From Chloroherpetonaceae bacterium (GTDB lineage: Bacteria; Bacteroidota; Chlorobiia; Chlorobiales; Thermochlorobacteraceae), in NCBI GenBank assembly GCA_025055975.1, contig JANWWM010000049.1, forward strand, positions 1 to 38,005: a stretch of DNA of 38,005 nt. The letters run 5' to 3'. The notes below the pieces were generated by a model. It was not told the origin of the DNA, did not search any database, and saw only the letters and a list, made by a program, of their open reading frames with translations. The first letter of the stretch is position 1. Each line of letters begins with the position of its first letter. Of the stretch, positions 15,849-23,956 are shown one piece after another. A program made the translations under genes and the position numbers.

Positions 15849-16562
15849 TCAGAGATAAACGCGAATCATTCTGCGCCAATCGGGCCAATCGTGTTGCGCG
15901 TCGTTCCACACGTCGCATTGATTCCACACGCCTTTGTCCCAAAGTTTTCGTGAAAGTTCGAGCGTCGTTTCGCGGCACGTCCAAATGTCCCACGTGCTCG
16001 TGATGAGCTTGATGTCGATTTGGCGCATTCTTTCGAGAATGTGATGGTCGTGAAGATTCGGAATGAAATCCAGCGGCGAGTTGAAGTAAACGTCTTGGTC
16101 GTAGTAGCCGTCGAGAAAGCCTTTCGTGCTGTATCCGCCCGACATCGCCACGAGCTTGTTGGCATGCCAAGGATGTTTGAGCGCGAAAAGCGTGGCGATG
16201 AACGCGCCAAAACTCGTGCCCGTCAGAATCGTGAAATGATTTTGATTCTTGTGGCGAATGAGCGGATAAACTTCGTGAATCATATACTGCTCCCACGCAT
16301 TGTGGCGTTGCATTCGAGCGTTGGGGTGAATGCCGTAGTTATACCACGTCTCCGACCAGATGCCATCAACGCAGTAAAGTTGCAAGTATCCGCCATCGAT
16401 TTTGTCCGCGATCGTATCGACCATCTTGAAATCTTTCCACTCGTAGAAGCGCGCGTAAGAGGTTGGAAACACGATGGTCGGCGCGCCCGCGTGTCCGAAA
16501 ATCATTAGCTCCATGTCTCGATGGAGGCGATGGCTATACCACTTGTGGTATTCGGTGTGCAT
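15849..16562 (-). CDS. Esterase-family alpha/beta hydrolase
   Basis: A 237-residue putative esterase of the esterase D/antigen 85-like type. The nucleophile elbow is GTSFGAF (Ser in TGTSFG), followed by a Gly-Gly turn (MSGGYST). A catalytic Asp may be in STWDIW. The His is likely in DAQHDWPDW near the C-terminus. There is no signal peptide, so it is probably cytoplasmic. The start MHTEYHKWYSHRLHRDMEL is typical of this group. It follows the sugar-transferase gene by 67 bp. Natural substrate unknown. Link to polysaccharide metabolism is suggested only by context. Confidence 0.83.
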   Translation of the reverse strand: MHTEYHKWYSHRLHRDMELMIFGHAGAPTIVFPTSYARFYEWKDFKMVDTIADKIDGGYLQLYCVDGIWSETWYNYGIHPNARMQRHNAWEQYMIHEVYPLIRHKNQNHFTILTGTSFGAFIATLFALKHPWHANKLVAMSGGYSTKGFLDGYYDQDVYFNSPLDFIPNLHDHHILERMRQIDIKLITSTWDIWTCRETTLELSRKLWDKGVWNQCDVWNDAQHDWPDWRRMIRVYL

Positions 16563-16629
16563 TGACGATTGCGGTTTGGGTTTTTTGAAAACGGCGCAAT
16601 CTAACTATCTCCGTTTCTCAATCAAAGAA

Positions 16630-18045
16630 TCATTGTCCTCTGCCCGTGATGACGACGTAAATCGTGGCGAGAATGATTTTCATGTCCATTCCGAAGCTCA
16701 TGTTCTCGATGTAAAACAAGTCGTATTTCAAGCGATCGACCATTTCATCGACGTTGGCGGCGTAGCCGTATTTGACTTGCCCCCAACTCGTGATGCCTGG
16801 TCGGACGCGATGCAGGCGCGTGTAGTGCGGCGCTTGTTTGATGATTTGCTCGATGAAATAAGGTCGTTCAGGTCGCGGACCGACGATGGACATATCGCCG
16901 ATGAGCACGTTGAAAAATTGCGGAAACTCGTCGATGCGATACTTGCGCAAGATTTTTCCAAGCGGCGTAACGCGGTCGTCTTCTTTTTGCGTGAGTTTCG
17001 GACCCATTGATTCCGCGTCGGCGCGCATGGAGCGAAACTTGTAGAGCGTGAAATGCTTGCCGTGCAAGCCGACGCGCGTTTGCGCGTAAATCGGAAAGGC
17101 TTTCGTATCGAGCCAAACAAGAAACGCGATGACGAGCCACAACGGCAAGCCGCCAATCAAGACGACGAGCGAGACGACGACGTCGAAAATGCGCTTCAAA
17201 TTCGCTTCGATGGGGGAGAGCAATTTGGGGTCTAAACTCACGAGGGGCATTCCGTAAATCTGCGTCGTTTGCGCCGCGCCCGAAACGATTTCATACATAT
17301 CGGGAAGCATTTTCAAGCTCACGCCTTTGCCCTCGCACAGCCCGATGATTCGCAAGAGTTCGTCGTGCCGATTGACTTCGACGGCGATGATGACCGTCGA
17401 GGCGCGGTTTTGCTTGATGAGCGCGGGTATGTCGTCGACCGTTCCGACGACGTTTTGAACCTGCGCCGCGTCGCTGGAACAACGCTCTTTGACGAAACCC
17501 ACGACGTTCAAGCCGAGCGCGGGGTGTTCCTGAATGTCTTGGGCGAGTTCTTGCGCGCGCTTGCCCGTGCCGACGATGAGCGCGTTCTGCCGCCCAATGC
17601 CGCGCATAATGCGCTTGCGAACGAGGGTCGCATTGAGCGCTCGCGCAGACGACGCGCTGGCAAACAAAATCGCCCAGTAAAAAAAGATTCCAAATCGCGC
17701 CCGCGCCGTTACCTGAACGCCCGACGATTGCTCGTAGAGGTAATCATCGACATAAATCAGCGACGCCAAAACGATCGCGCCCGTCGTTGTCGCCTGAAAG
17801 ACGAGCGAGACTTGTTTGTAGCGCGAAACGAATTGCGCAACGTCATAGAGTCCGAAAAGCCAAAACAGTCCGAACCAAAAGAGCGTCATCGCAAGCATCG
17901 GCAAAACGAGCGTCGGAACTTGGTCGGCAAACCGCATAAGCGGAATCGCCTCGCGGAACTTGACGTAGAGAAGAAAGGCGAAATTGAGCGCCAAGCCGTC
18001 GGCTAAAATGGCGAAAAGCAAGGTTCGCAAACGGTGCGTGTCCAT
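16630..18045 (-). CDS. Polyprenyl-phosphate sugar-1-phosphate transferase (WcaJ/WbaP type)
   Basis: Starts exopolysaccharide or O-antigen repeat synthesis by moving a sugar-1-phosphate from a nucleotide sugar to undecaprenyl phosphate at the inner membrane. The protein has 471 residues. Residues ~1-120 have four hydrophobic segments. Residues ~140-270 form a Rossmann-like domain (NALIVGTGKRAQELA..). A re-entrant helix follows (KRIFDVVVSLVVLIGGLP), then the catalytic domain with FTLYKFRSM, KILRKYRIDEFPQFFNVL (the conserved DE pair) and GDMSIVGPRPE. Full family length. No glycosyltransferases, flippase or polymerase genes are near, so the pathway is not clustered here. Divergent from the M16 peptidase gene. 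Confidence 0.94.
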   Translation of the reverse strand: MDTHRLRTLLFAILADGLALNFAFLLYVKFREAIPLMRFADQVPTLVLPMLAMTLFWFGLFWLFGLYDVAQFVSRYKQVSLVFQATTTGAIVLASLIYVDDYLYEQSSGVQVTARARFGIFFYWAILFASASSARALNATLVRKRIMRGIGRQNALIVGTGKRAQELAQDIQEHPALGLNVVGFVKERCSSDAAQVQNVVGTVDDIPALIKQNRASTVIIAVEVNRHDELLRIIGLCEGKGVSLKMLPDMYEIVSGAAQTTQIYGMPLVSLDPKLLSPIEANLKRIFDVVVSLVVLIGGLPLWLVIAFLVWLDTKAFPIYAQTRVGLHGKHFTLYKFRSMRADAESMGPKLTQKEDDRVTPLGKILRKYRIDEFPQFFNVLIGDMSIVGPRPERPYFIEQIIKQAPHYTRLHRVRPGITSWGQVKYGYAANVDEMVDRLKYDLFYIENMSFGMDMKIILATIYVVITGRGQ

Positions 18046-18171
18046 TGACGCGAGAAATTCGTTTGAAACGCGCGAAACGTTTGAGCGGTTTTCAGAAGCG
18101 TCGAAGATAATCGGTTAAAAATTCCGACGAGAAACCGTAAGTTGCGCCTCTCAACCTTTTGCGCGTTTGCG

Positions 18172-19443
18172 ATGAAACGAATCGAGTTTGTCGAATTTGA
18201 ATTGGAAAACGGGCTTCGCGGCGTCGTTTATGAAAATCATTCCGCGCCCATCGTAACCGTAGACGTGTGGTATCACGTGGGCTCGAAGAACGAAGACCCC
18301 AACCGCACGGGCTTGGCGCATCTGTTTGAGCATTTGATGTTTCAAGGCTCGAAGCACGTGGGCAAAGCCGAGCACTTCAAGCATGTGCAGGAAGCGGGCG
18401 GCACGCTCAACGGTTCGACCAATTTTGACCGCACGAACTACTACGAAACCCTGCCCGCCAACCAACTCGATTTAGCCTTGTGGCTCGAAGCCGACCGAAT
18501 GATGAGTCTGAACTTGAACGAGGAAAACTTCGAAAATCAACGCCAAGTCGTAATGGAAGAGCGGCGACAACGCTACGACAACGCGCCCTATGGCAGAGCC
18601 TACGAAGAACTGCACAAGCGCGCCTACGTCCGTCATCCGTATCGGTGGATTCCGATTGGCTCAATGGAGCATTTGCAAGCGGCGACGCTTGAAGACGCTC
18701 GACGCTTCTATGAAACCTTTTACGCGCCCAACAACGCCACGCTCGTCGTGTCGGGCGACGTCAATCCCGACGAAGCGCGCGAGAAAATCGAGCGATACTT
18801 CGGCGACATTCCGCGCAACGGCGCGATTCCAAGACCAAAGAACGAAGACGAACCGCTCGCCGAAGAAATCCGCGACGCGCTCTACGACAACGCGCAATTG
18901 CCCGCGCTGTTCATCGCCTATCGAATTTGCAACGCCACGTCGCCCGACGCGGACGCATTGAGCCTCGTGAGCGCGATGCTGTCGGACGGACGCAGTTCGC
19001 GCCTCTATCGCGCCCTCGTTCACGACAACCGCTTGGCGCAGACCGTCTCGACGCGCGCCGCGGCAAACGAACACGACGGACTCTTCTACATCAGCCTTAT
19101 CGCGCACCCCGAAACCGACCTTGCGGAATTGGAAAAACGCCTCGACGACGAACTGCAAAAAGTCGTCGAAGGCGACATTGGCGAGAGCGAGTTGGAAAAA
19201 GCCAAAAACGCCGCCGAGATGGAACTCGTCAGAACGCTATCCAGCAATTTCGGAATGGCGGATACGCTCGCGTATTTCCAAGCGTTTTTCGGAAGCGCGA
19301 GCCACATTAACGATGAACTCGCCCGAATCGAAGCCGTTTCGCTCGACGATGCGAAGCGAGTCGCCCGAAAATATCTCGGCGAGAAGAAGCGCGTCGTTCT
19401 GCGTTGGCTTCCGCGCTCGGCTCGTCCGACCATCGTCGCGTAG
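18172..19443 (+). CDS. M16-family zinc metallopeptidase
   Basis: A 423-residue pitrilysin/processing-peptidase relative. I chose the ATG at 18172 (MKRIEFVEFELENGLRG), the family's usual opening, over a TTG at 18142. The inverted zinc motif HLFEH has His50, Glu53 and His54, and the third ligand is a Glu in the downstream ENQRQVVMEERRQR region. The second M16 domain includes FYAPNNATLVVSGDVNP and SDGRSSRLYRALV. It lacks a signal peptide. In many Bacteroidota an M16 pair is encoded side by side, one catalytic and one not; here only the catalytic one is present. Its stop is 4 bp from the convergent CoA transferase gene. Confidence 0.93.
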   Translation: MKRIEFVEFELENGLRGVVYENHSAPIVTVDVWYHVGSKNEDPNRTGLAHLFEHLMFQGSKHVGKAEHFKHVQEAGGTLNGSTNFDRTNYYETLPANQLDLALWLEADRMMSLNLNEENFENQRQVVMEERRQRYDNAPYGRAYEELHKRAYVRHPYRWIPIGSMEHLQAATLEDARRFYETFYAPNNATLVVSGDVNPDEAREKIERYFGDIPRNGAIPRPKNEDEPLAEEIRDALYDNAQLPALFIAYRICNATSPDADALSLVSAMLSDGRSSRLYRALVHDNRLAQTVSTRAAANEHDGLFYISLIAHPETDLAELEKRLDDELQKVVEGDIGESELEKAKNAAEMELVRTLSSNFGMADTLAYFQAFFGSASHINDELARIEAVSLDDAKRVARKYLGEKKRVVLRWLPRSARPTIVA

Positions 19444-19447
19444 CGCG

Positions 19448-20734
19448 TCAAGCGGTCGCAAATTGTTTTGAGCCAAATCGCTCGCGCGCGGCTTGGAGCA
19501 ACGCCTCTCGGTGATTCGGATGCGCGATGGACGCGAGCAATTCGGCGCGCTGACGCAAACTCTTGCCGTAAAGATTCACCGCGCCGTATTCGGTTACGAT
19601 GTAATGCACGTGCGCTCGCGTGGTTACGACTCCCGCGCCCGGCTTCAAAAGCGGCACGATGCGCGATTCGCCCCGCGAGGTCGTCGAAGGCAAGGCGAAA
19701 ATCGGCTTGCCGCCTTCCGAAAGCGACGCGCCCCGCACGAAGTCCATCTGCCCGCCAACGCCCGAATACATCTTCGTTCCGATGGAATCGGCGCAAATTT
19801 GCCCCGTCAAATCGACCTCGACCGCGCTGTTGATGGCGGTTACCTTCGGGTTGCGACGAATGACGGCGGTATCGTTGACATACTGCACGTCGAGCATAAC
19901 GACCTCGGGATTGTCGTCAATGAAATCGTAAAGTTTGCGCGTGCCCATCGCAAAGGTCGCCACGATTTTGTGCGGATGAACGCGCTTGGCTTCGCCCGTA
20001 ACGACCCCTTGCTCGACGAGGGGAATCACGCCATCGGAAAACATTTCCGTGTGAATGCCCAAGCGCTTGTGGTTCGTCAGCGAGGCGAGCACGGCGTTGG
20101 GAATCGTGCCGATGCCCATTTGGAGCGTCGCTCCGTCCTCGATGATGTTGGCGACATGTCGCCCTATTGCCAACGCCACCTCGTCCAGCGGTTCGGGCGC
20201 GACTTCGAAAATCGGCGCATTAACCTCGACGGCGTAATGAATTTTGTCGACGTGAATGAACCCGTCGCCATGCGAGCGCGGCATGTTCGGATTGATTTGC
20301 GCGATGACGAGTTTGGCGGTCTCGATGGCGGCAAGCGAGCAATCGACCGACACGCCAAGCGTGCAATAGCCGTGCTTGTCGGGCGGCGAAAGTTGAACGA
20401 GCGCGACATCGAGCGGCAAAATGCCTCGCCGAAACAGAAGCGGCGTTTCCGAAAGAAAAATCGGAATGTAGTCCGCTCGCCCTTCCTGAACCGCTTTGCG
20501 CACGTTCGCCCCGATGAAAAGCGAACTGTCGCGGAACTTGCCCGCGAACTTTTCGTCGACTTGCGGCGCGCGCCCTTCCGTGTGCAAGTGAATGAACTCG
20601 ATGTCTTCCAATTCGTCGGCGCGCTCCGCCAAGGCTTCGAGCAAAACGGTCGGCGTGGCGGCGGCGGTATGAACGAAAACGCGGCTGTGGGATTGAATCG
20701 CCTTGACGGCTTCTTCGGCAGAGACAAGCTTCAT
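19448..20734 (-). CDS. Acetyl-CoA hydrolase/transferase-family protein (4-hydroxybutyrate CoA-transferase-like)
   Basis: A 428-residue cytoplasmic CoA transferase or hydrolase. The ATG at 20734 is fixed by a good ribosome site (AAAGGAG, 8 nt upstream). Family marks are LSPPDKHGYCTLGVSVD, DGATLQMGIGTIPNAV, the catalytic Glu230 in GIHTEMFSDG, and GVGGQMDFVRGASLSEGGK. In this family the Glu forms a glutamyl-CoA intermediate. Members move CoA between acetyl-CoA and 4-hydroxybutyrate, butyrate, propionate or succinate, or hydrolyse acetyl-CoA. The sequence alone does not settle which. No 4-hydroxybutyrate or butyrate pathway gene is adjacent. Upstream lies a cluster of foldback repeats shared with the histidine kinase's leader region. 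Confidence 0.9.
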   Translation of the reverse strand: MKLVSAEEAVKAIQSHSRVFVHTAAATPTVLLEALAERADELEDIEFIHLHTEGRAPQVDEKFAGKFRDSSLFIGANVRKAVQEGRADYIPIFLSETPLLFRRGILPLDVALVQLSPPDKHGYCTLGVSVDCSLAAIETAKLVIAQINPNMPRSHGDGFIHVDKIHYAVEVNAPIFEVAPEPLDEVALAIGRHVANIIEDGATLQMGIGTIPNAVLASLTNHKRLGIHTEMFSDGVIPLVEQGVVTGEAKRVHPHKIVATFAMGTRKLYDFIDDNPEVVMLDVQYVNDTAVIRRNPKVTAINSAVEVDLTGQICADSIGTKMYSGVGGQMDFVRGASLSEGGKPIFALPSTTSRGESRIVPLLKPGAGVVTTRAHVHYIVTEYGAVNLYGKSLRQRAELLASIAHPNHREALLQAARERFGSKQFATA

Positions 20735-20826
20735 AGCGTTACTCCTTTCAGAAATGTTGAAACGACGCGGAAACGCGCGAAGATACGACAAACCGCGGAC
20801 GCTTCGGCGCAACGAGCGAGACTTGA

Positions 20827-20938
20827 AAGAAATCCAACCTCGCTCCCGATTCCGACGAGGTCGGAATCGTTCCCCCTCGCCTTTGTTAAGAAGAGAGGGT
20901 AAGGGCGAGGTGGATTCCGCGCTGACGCTCGGAATGAC
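20827..20938 (+). repeat. Foldback repeat with palindrome-type interior, left end shortened
   Basis: Right end TGGATTCC..GACGCTCGGAATGAC matches the family; the left end is reduced to AAATCCA. The inside differs from most copies. It has the perfect hairpin CGATTCCGAC-GAG-GTCGGAATCG at 20847-20869, then CCCTCGCCTTTGTTAAG. Flanking CCTCGC/GCGAGG pairs help it fold. Confidence 0.75.
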
Positions 20939-20961
20939 AAAGGAGAAGGGAAGAACTTGAT

Positions 20962-21121
20962 GTCATTCTGAACGAAGCGAAGCGGAGTGAAGAATCCATT
21001 TTCGGAGAAGCGAGGAGCGAGAATTGAGGAGCGAGAATGGAGAATCGCGGACGCTCAATTCGCAATCCGAAATTCGCAATTCGCAGTCCGTCGTGGATTC
21101 CTCGCTGACGCTCGGAATGAC
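20962..21121 (+). repeat. Foldback repeat, complete copy
   Basis: 160 bp from GTCATTCTGAACG to CTCGGAATGAC, with the interior GAGAATTGAGGAGCGAGAA, GACGCTCAATTCGC and the doublet AATTCGCAATTCGCA. It is the best complete copy in this part of the window. Spurious open frames cross it. Confidence 0.88.
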
Positions 21122-21145
21122 GAGGGAGAAGGGAAAAGACTTGAT

Positions 21146-21245
21146 GTCATTCTGAACGAAGCGAAGCGGAGCGAAGAATCCACAACCTTACCCCCGATTC
21201 CGACGATGTCGGAATCGTTCCCCTCGCCTTTGTTAAGGAGAGGAA
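21146..21245 (+). repeat. Foldback repeat, right end missing
   Basis: Left end GTCATTCTGAACGAAGCG..GAAGAATCCAC is intact. The inside is the palindrome type with CGATTCCGAC-GAT-GTCGGAATCG at 21195-21217 and CCCTCGCCTTTGTTAAGG. No right-hand CTCGGAATGAC follows. It ends close to the possible promoter of the histidine kinase gene. Confidence 0.75.
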
Positions 21246-21252
21246 TAGGATT

Positions 21253-21280
21253 TTGGAACAAAGTCCGCGGATGCTAACTT
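21253..21280 (+). promoter_or_regulatory. Possible promoter of the hybrid histidine kinase gene
   Basis: TTGGAA, 16-bp spacer, TAACTT, 119 bp before the kinase ATG. It lies just past the truncated repeat copy. The match is moderate. Confidence 0.3.
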
Positions 21281-21398
21281 GCGCTCAACTTTATGACCAA
21301 CTTTTCGCGTCCAAAGAACATTTGAGAAAACGCCGAGCAAAGAAGAAAAACCTTCGCCGCAAAACGCAAATGAATTCTTCTACGACGCAAATCAGCCG

Positions 21399-23735
21399 AT
21401 GGAAGCGCCTCTTCAAAATCTGCCGCTCTCTTTTTGGAAACTCGCCTTCGATCAACTCAACGTCGCCATTGGCGTCAAAAATCCCGATGGCGTTATCTCG
21501 CATGTCAATCAAAAACTTGCCGATTTTTTGGGTCTGCGACCCGAAGACATCATTGGCAAAACGGTCGAATCCGTTTTGAGCAAGGAAAATTACGAAGCGC
21601 AAAAAGCGCTGTTGGAAAAAGAGCGCGAAAAGCGTTTGAGAGGCGAAGCGAGCGTTTATGAGATTCAAATCGCCTTGCCGGGACGAGCCGAGCGAACGCT
21701 GCGCATTCATTCGTCGCCGATTTTCGACGAGAAGAAAAATTTTCTCGGAAGCGTCGCCATCGTTACCGACGCGAGCGAAGAAAAGAGCGCGATGAAATCG
21801 GCAAGCGACGCGCAAGCCTTGCTCAAAGCCGTCTATGAATCCGCCGAAATCGGCATGTGCGTAACCGATGCGACGGGCAAGTTCGTCGAGGTCAATCCCG
21901 CTTACTGCCGCGCCTACGGTTACTCGCGCGACGAACTCATCGGACAACATTTTACCATCGTTCTGCCCGACCACCTAAAAGACTACGCGCGCAAACTGCA
22001 CGACGACTACATCGCCGCTGGCACCGACGATAGCGCGGGCGAATGGCAAGTCCAATGCAAAGACGGCTCCATACGCGACATTCTCGTAACCGCCGCTCGT
22101 CTCGTCCTAAACGATGGCAGGCGATTCAAAGTCACCACCGTAACCGACATCACCGAGCGCAAAGCCATAGAGCGACAACTGCGCTACCAAGCCAATTTGC
22201 TTCAAAACGTCTCCGACGCCATCATCGCTACCGACAAAGCGTTCAAAATCACGAGTTGGAACAAAGCGGCGGAAAAAATCTATGGCTGGAAAGAATTGGA
22301 GGTTATCGGAAAGCGGATTGGCGACGTGCTAAACACGTGGTTTTGCAACGGCGAAACGACTGAAAACGCGCTGAAGATCCTTATGGAAAAAGGCGAGTGG
22401 CTTGGCGAGGTCGCGCAAACCCGCAAAGACGGAACGGAGATCGTCGTGGAAGCGTCGGTTTCGCTGCTGCGCGACGCGAAGGGAGAACCGATTGGCGTGG
22501 TCGCCATCAACCGCGACATCACGCGCCAAAAAGCGATGGAGGAAGAGCGCAAGCAGCTCTACGAGCAATTGCAACAACTGCAAAAAATGGAAGCCATCGG
22601 CACGCTTACGGGCGGCGTTGCGCACGATTTCAACAACATTTTGTCGGTGATTTTGGGCAACGCGAATTCCATTCTTGAAAAAACGACCGACGAAAAGCTG
22701 CGCCGTTACGCCGAGCGCATCAAATCGGCTGGCGAGCGTGCCGCCAACCTAACCAAGCAACTTTTGGGCTTTGCGCGAAAAGGCAAACTGCAAGTCGCGC
22801 CCGTCGACCTGCTCGCATGCGTTCAAGACATCGTCGCCATCTTGGAGCACACGGCAGATAGGCGCATTCGCATCGTCATTGAATCCGAAGCCCGTTTGCC
22901 AAAAGTCGCGGGCGACAAAACCCAACTCGAACAGGTCATCTTGAATGTCGCCGTCAACGCAATCGATGCCATCGTTCCGACGTTAGACGAAAAGCAAACG
23001 GGAACGCTTCGCTTCCGCCTCAGAACCGAAAGGCTAAACGAGCGAGACGCGATGAAACTGGGCTTGCTTGCCAATCACGACTATGTGCGTCTTTCGGTCT
23101 CGGACACGGGCGTTGGGATTCCGAAGGAAATTCAAAAGAGAATCTTCGAGCCGTTTTTCACCACCAAAGAAGTCGGCAAAGGGACGGGTTTGGGAATGGC
23201 GATGGTCTATGGCATCGCGCGCAATCATCGTGGCGCGGTATGTTTCGAGTCCGAGGTCGGCAAAGGAACGACGATGGAAATTTATTTGCCCGTGATGACG
23301 AGCGAAAGCGACGCGCCAACGCGGCGCGAACCTCAAAAGGCATCGGCTGAAAAATCCGTTCTCGTGGCGGACGACGAAGAAATGATCCGCGAATTGCTCG
23401 CGGAGCGGCTCTCGGAAGCAGGCTACGCCGTCTACGAAGCGGGCGATGGAAGCGAAGCGATTGAGGTCTTGACGAGCGCATATGCCCGTCAGGAAAGAAT
23501 CGATGCCGTCGTGTTGGATATGAATATGCCGAAAATGAGCGGCGCGAAAGCCTTTGCCGAAATCCGAGAGCTTTTCCCCTCCATCATCGTTCTGATAGCG
23601 ACAGGCTACGCGCAAGACGAGACGGTGCAAAAAATGCTTGAAAGCGGCTTGAACGCCGTCATTCAGAAACCCTACGACCCATCGGAGCTGATAGCGAAGC
23701 TCGACGAATTGATTGAACGCAGAGACGCTCGATGA
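21399..23735 (+). CDS. Soluble hybrid histidine kinase with three PAS domains and a C-terminal receiver
   Basis: A 778-residue signalling protein without membrane segments, so it senses something inside the cell. PAS domains lie at roughly 15-130, 140-255 (AEIGMCVTDATGKFVEVNP) and 260-390 (VSDAIIATDKAFKITSWN, each ending in a DITERK/DITRQK-like linker). The dimerisation/phosphoacceptor region has GGVAHDFNNILSVI with His409. The ATP-binding domain shows NVAVNAIDAI, SDTGVGIPKE and KGTGLGMAMVYGI. The receiver (~655-775) has acidic VADDEE and phospho-acceptor Asp707 in VLDMNMPKMSG. The frame is open for 34 codons upstream without a start codon, so ATG 21399 is used. No separate output regulator is adjacent. 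Repeat copies sit on both sides of the gene. Confidence 0.94.
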   Translation: MEAPLQNLPLSFWKLAFDQLNVAIGVKNPDGVISHVNQKLADFLGLRPEDIIGKTVESVLSKENYEAQKALLEKEREKRLRGEASVYEIQIALPGRAERTLRIHSSPIFDEKKNFLGSVAIVTDASEEKSAMKSASDAQALLKAVYESAEIGMCVTDATGKFVEVNPAYCRAYGYSRDELIGQHFTIVLPDHLKDYARKLHDDYIAAGTDDSAGEWQVQCKDGSIRDILVTAARLVLNDGRRFKVTTVTDITERKAIERQLRYQANLLQNVSDAIIATDKAFKITSWNKAAEKIYGWKELEVIGKRIGDVLNTWFCNGETTENALKILMEKGEWLGEVAQTRKDGTEIVVEASVSLLRDAKGEPIGVVAINRDITRQKAMEEERKQLYEQLQQLQKMEAIGTLTGGVAHDFNNILSVILGNANSILEKTTDEKLRRYAERIKSAGERAANLTKQLLGFARKGKLQVAPVDLLACVQDIVAILEHTADRRIRIVIESEARLPKVAGDKTQLEQVILNVAVNAIDAIVPTLDEKQTGTLRFRLRTERLNERDAMKLGLLANHDYVRLSVSDTGVGIPKEIQKRIFEPFFTTKEVGKGTGLGMAMVYGIARNHRGAVCFESEVGKGTTMEIYLPVMTSESDAPTRREPQKASAEKSVLVADDEEMIRELLAERLSEAGYAVYEAGDGSEAIEVLTSAYARQERIDAVVLDMNMPKMSGAKAFAEIRELFPSIIVLIATGYAQDETVQKMLESGLNAVIQKPYDPSELIAKLDELIERRDAR

Positions 23736-23739
23736 GGAT

Positions 23740-23858
23740 GTCTTCTGAACAAAGCGGAGCGAAGAATCCATTTTCGGAGAAGCGAGGAGCGAGAATGGAG
23801 AATCGCGGACGCTCAATTCGCAATCCGTCGCGGATTCCTCGCTGACGTTCGGAATGAC
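23740..23858 (+). repeat. Foldback repeat directly behind the histidine kinase gene
   Basis: 119 bp beginning GTCTTCTGAAC 4 bp after the kinase stop and ending GACGTTCGGAATGAC. The interior is shorter than in other copies, with one GAGAATGGAGAATCGCGGA and one CTCAATTCGCAATCC. It reads in the gene's direction and could act as a 3' stem-loop. 23859-23956 holds only the dnaG leader. Confidence 0.82.
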
Positions 23859-23956
23859 GAGACTTTTAAGCCCTCCCCGAATGAGCGTCCCTGCCCCTGA
23901 AACGCTTTGACGAAAACTCCGAAAAAGCGATTTTCCAACAAAAGTCTTGGCGAGCG

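Noticed and set aside
19493..20902. 469-codon plus-strand frame opposite the CoA transferase
   Set aside because: Antisense of a well-conserved family with catalytic Glu; the frame also runs into repeat DNA.
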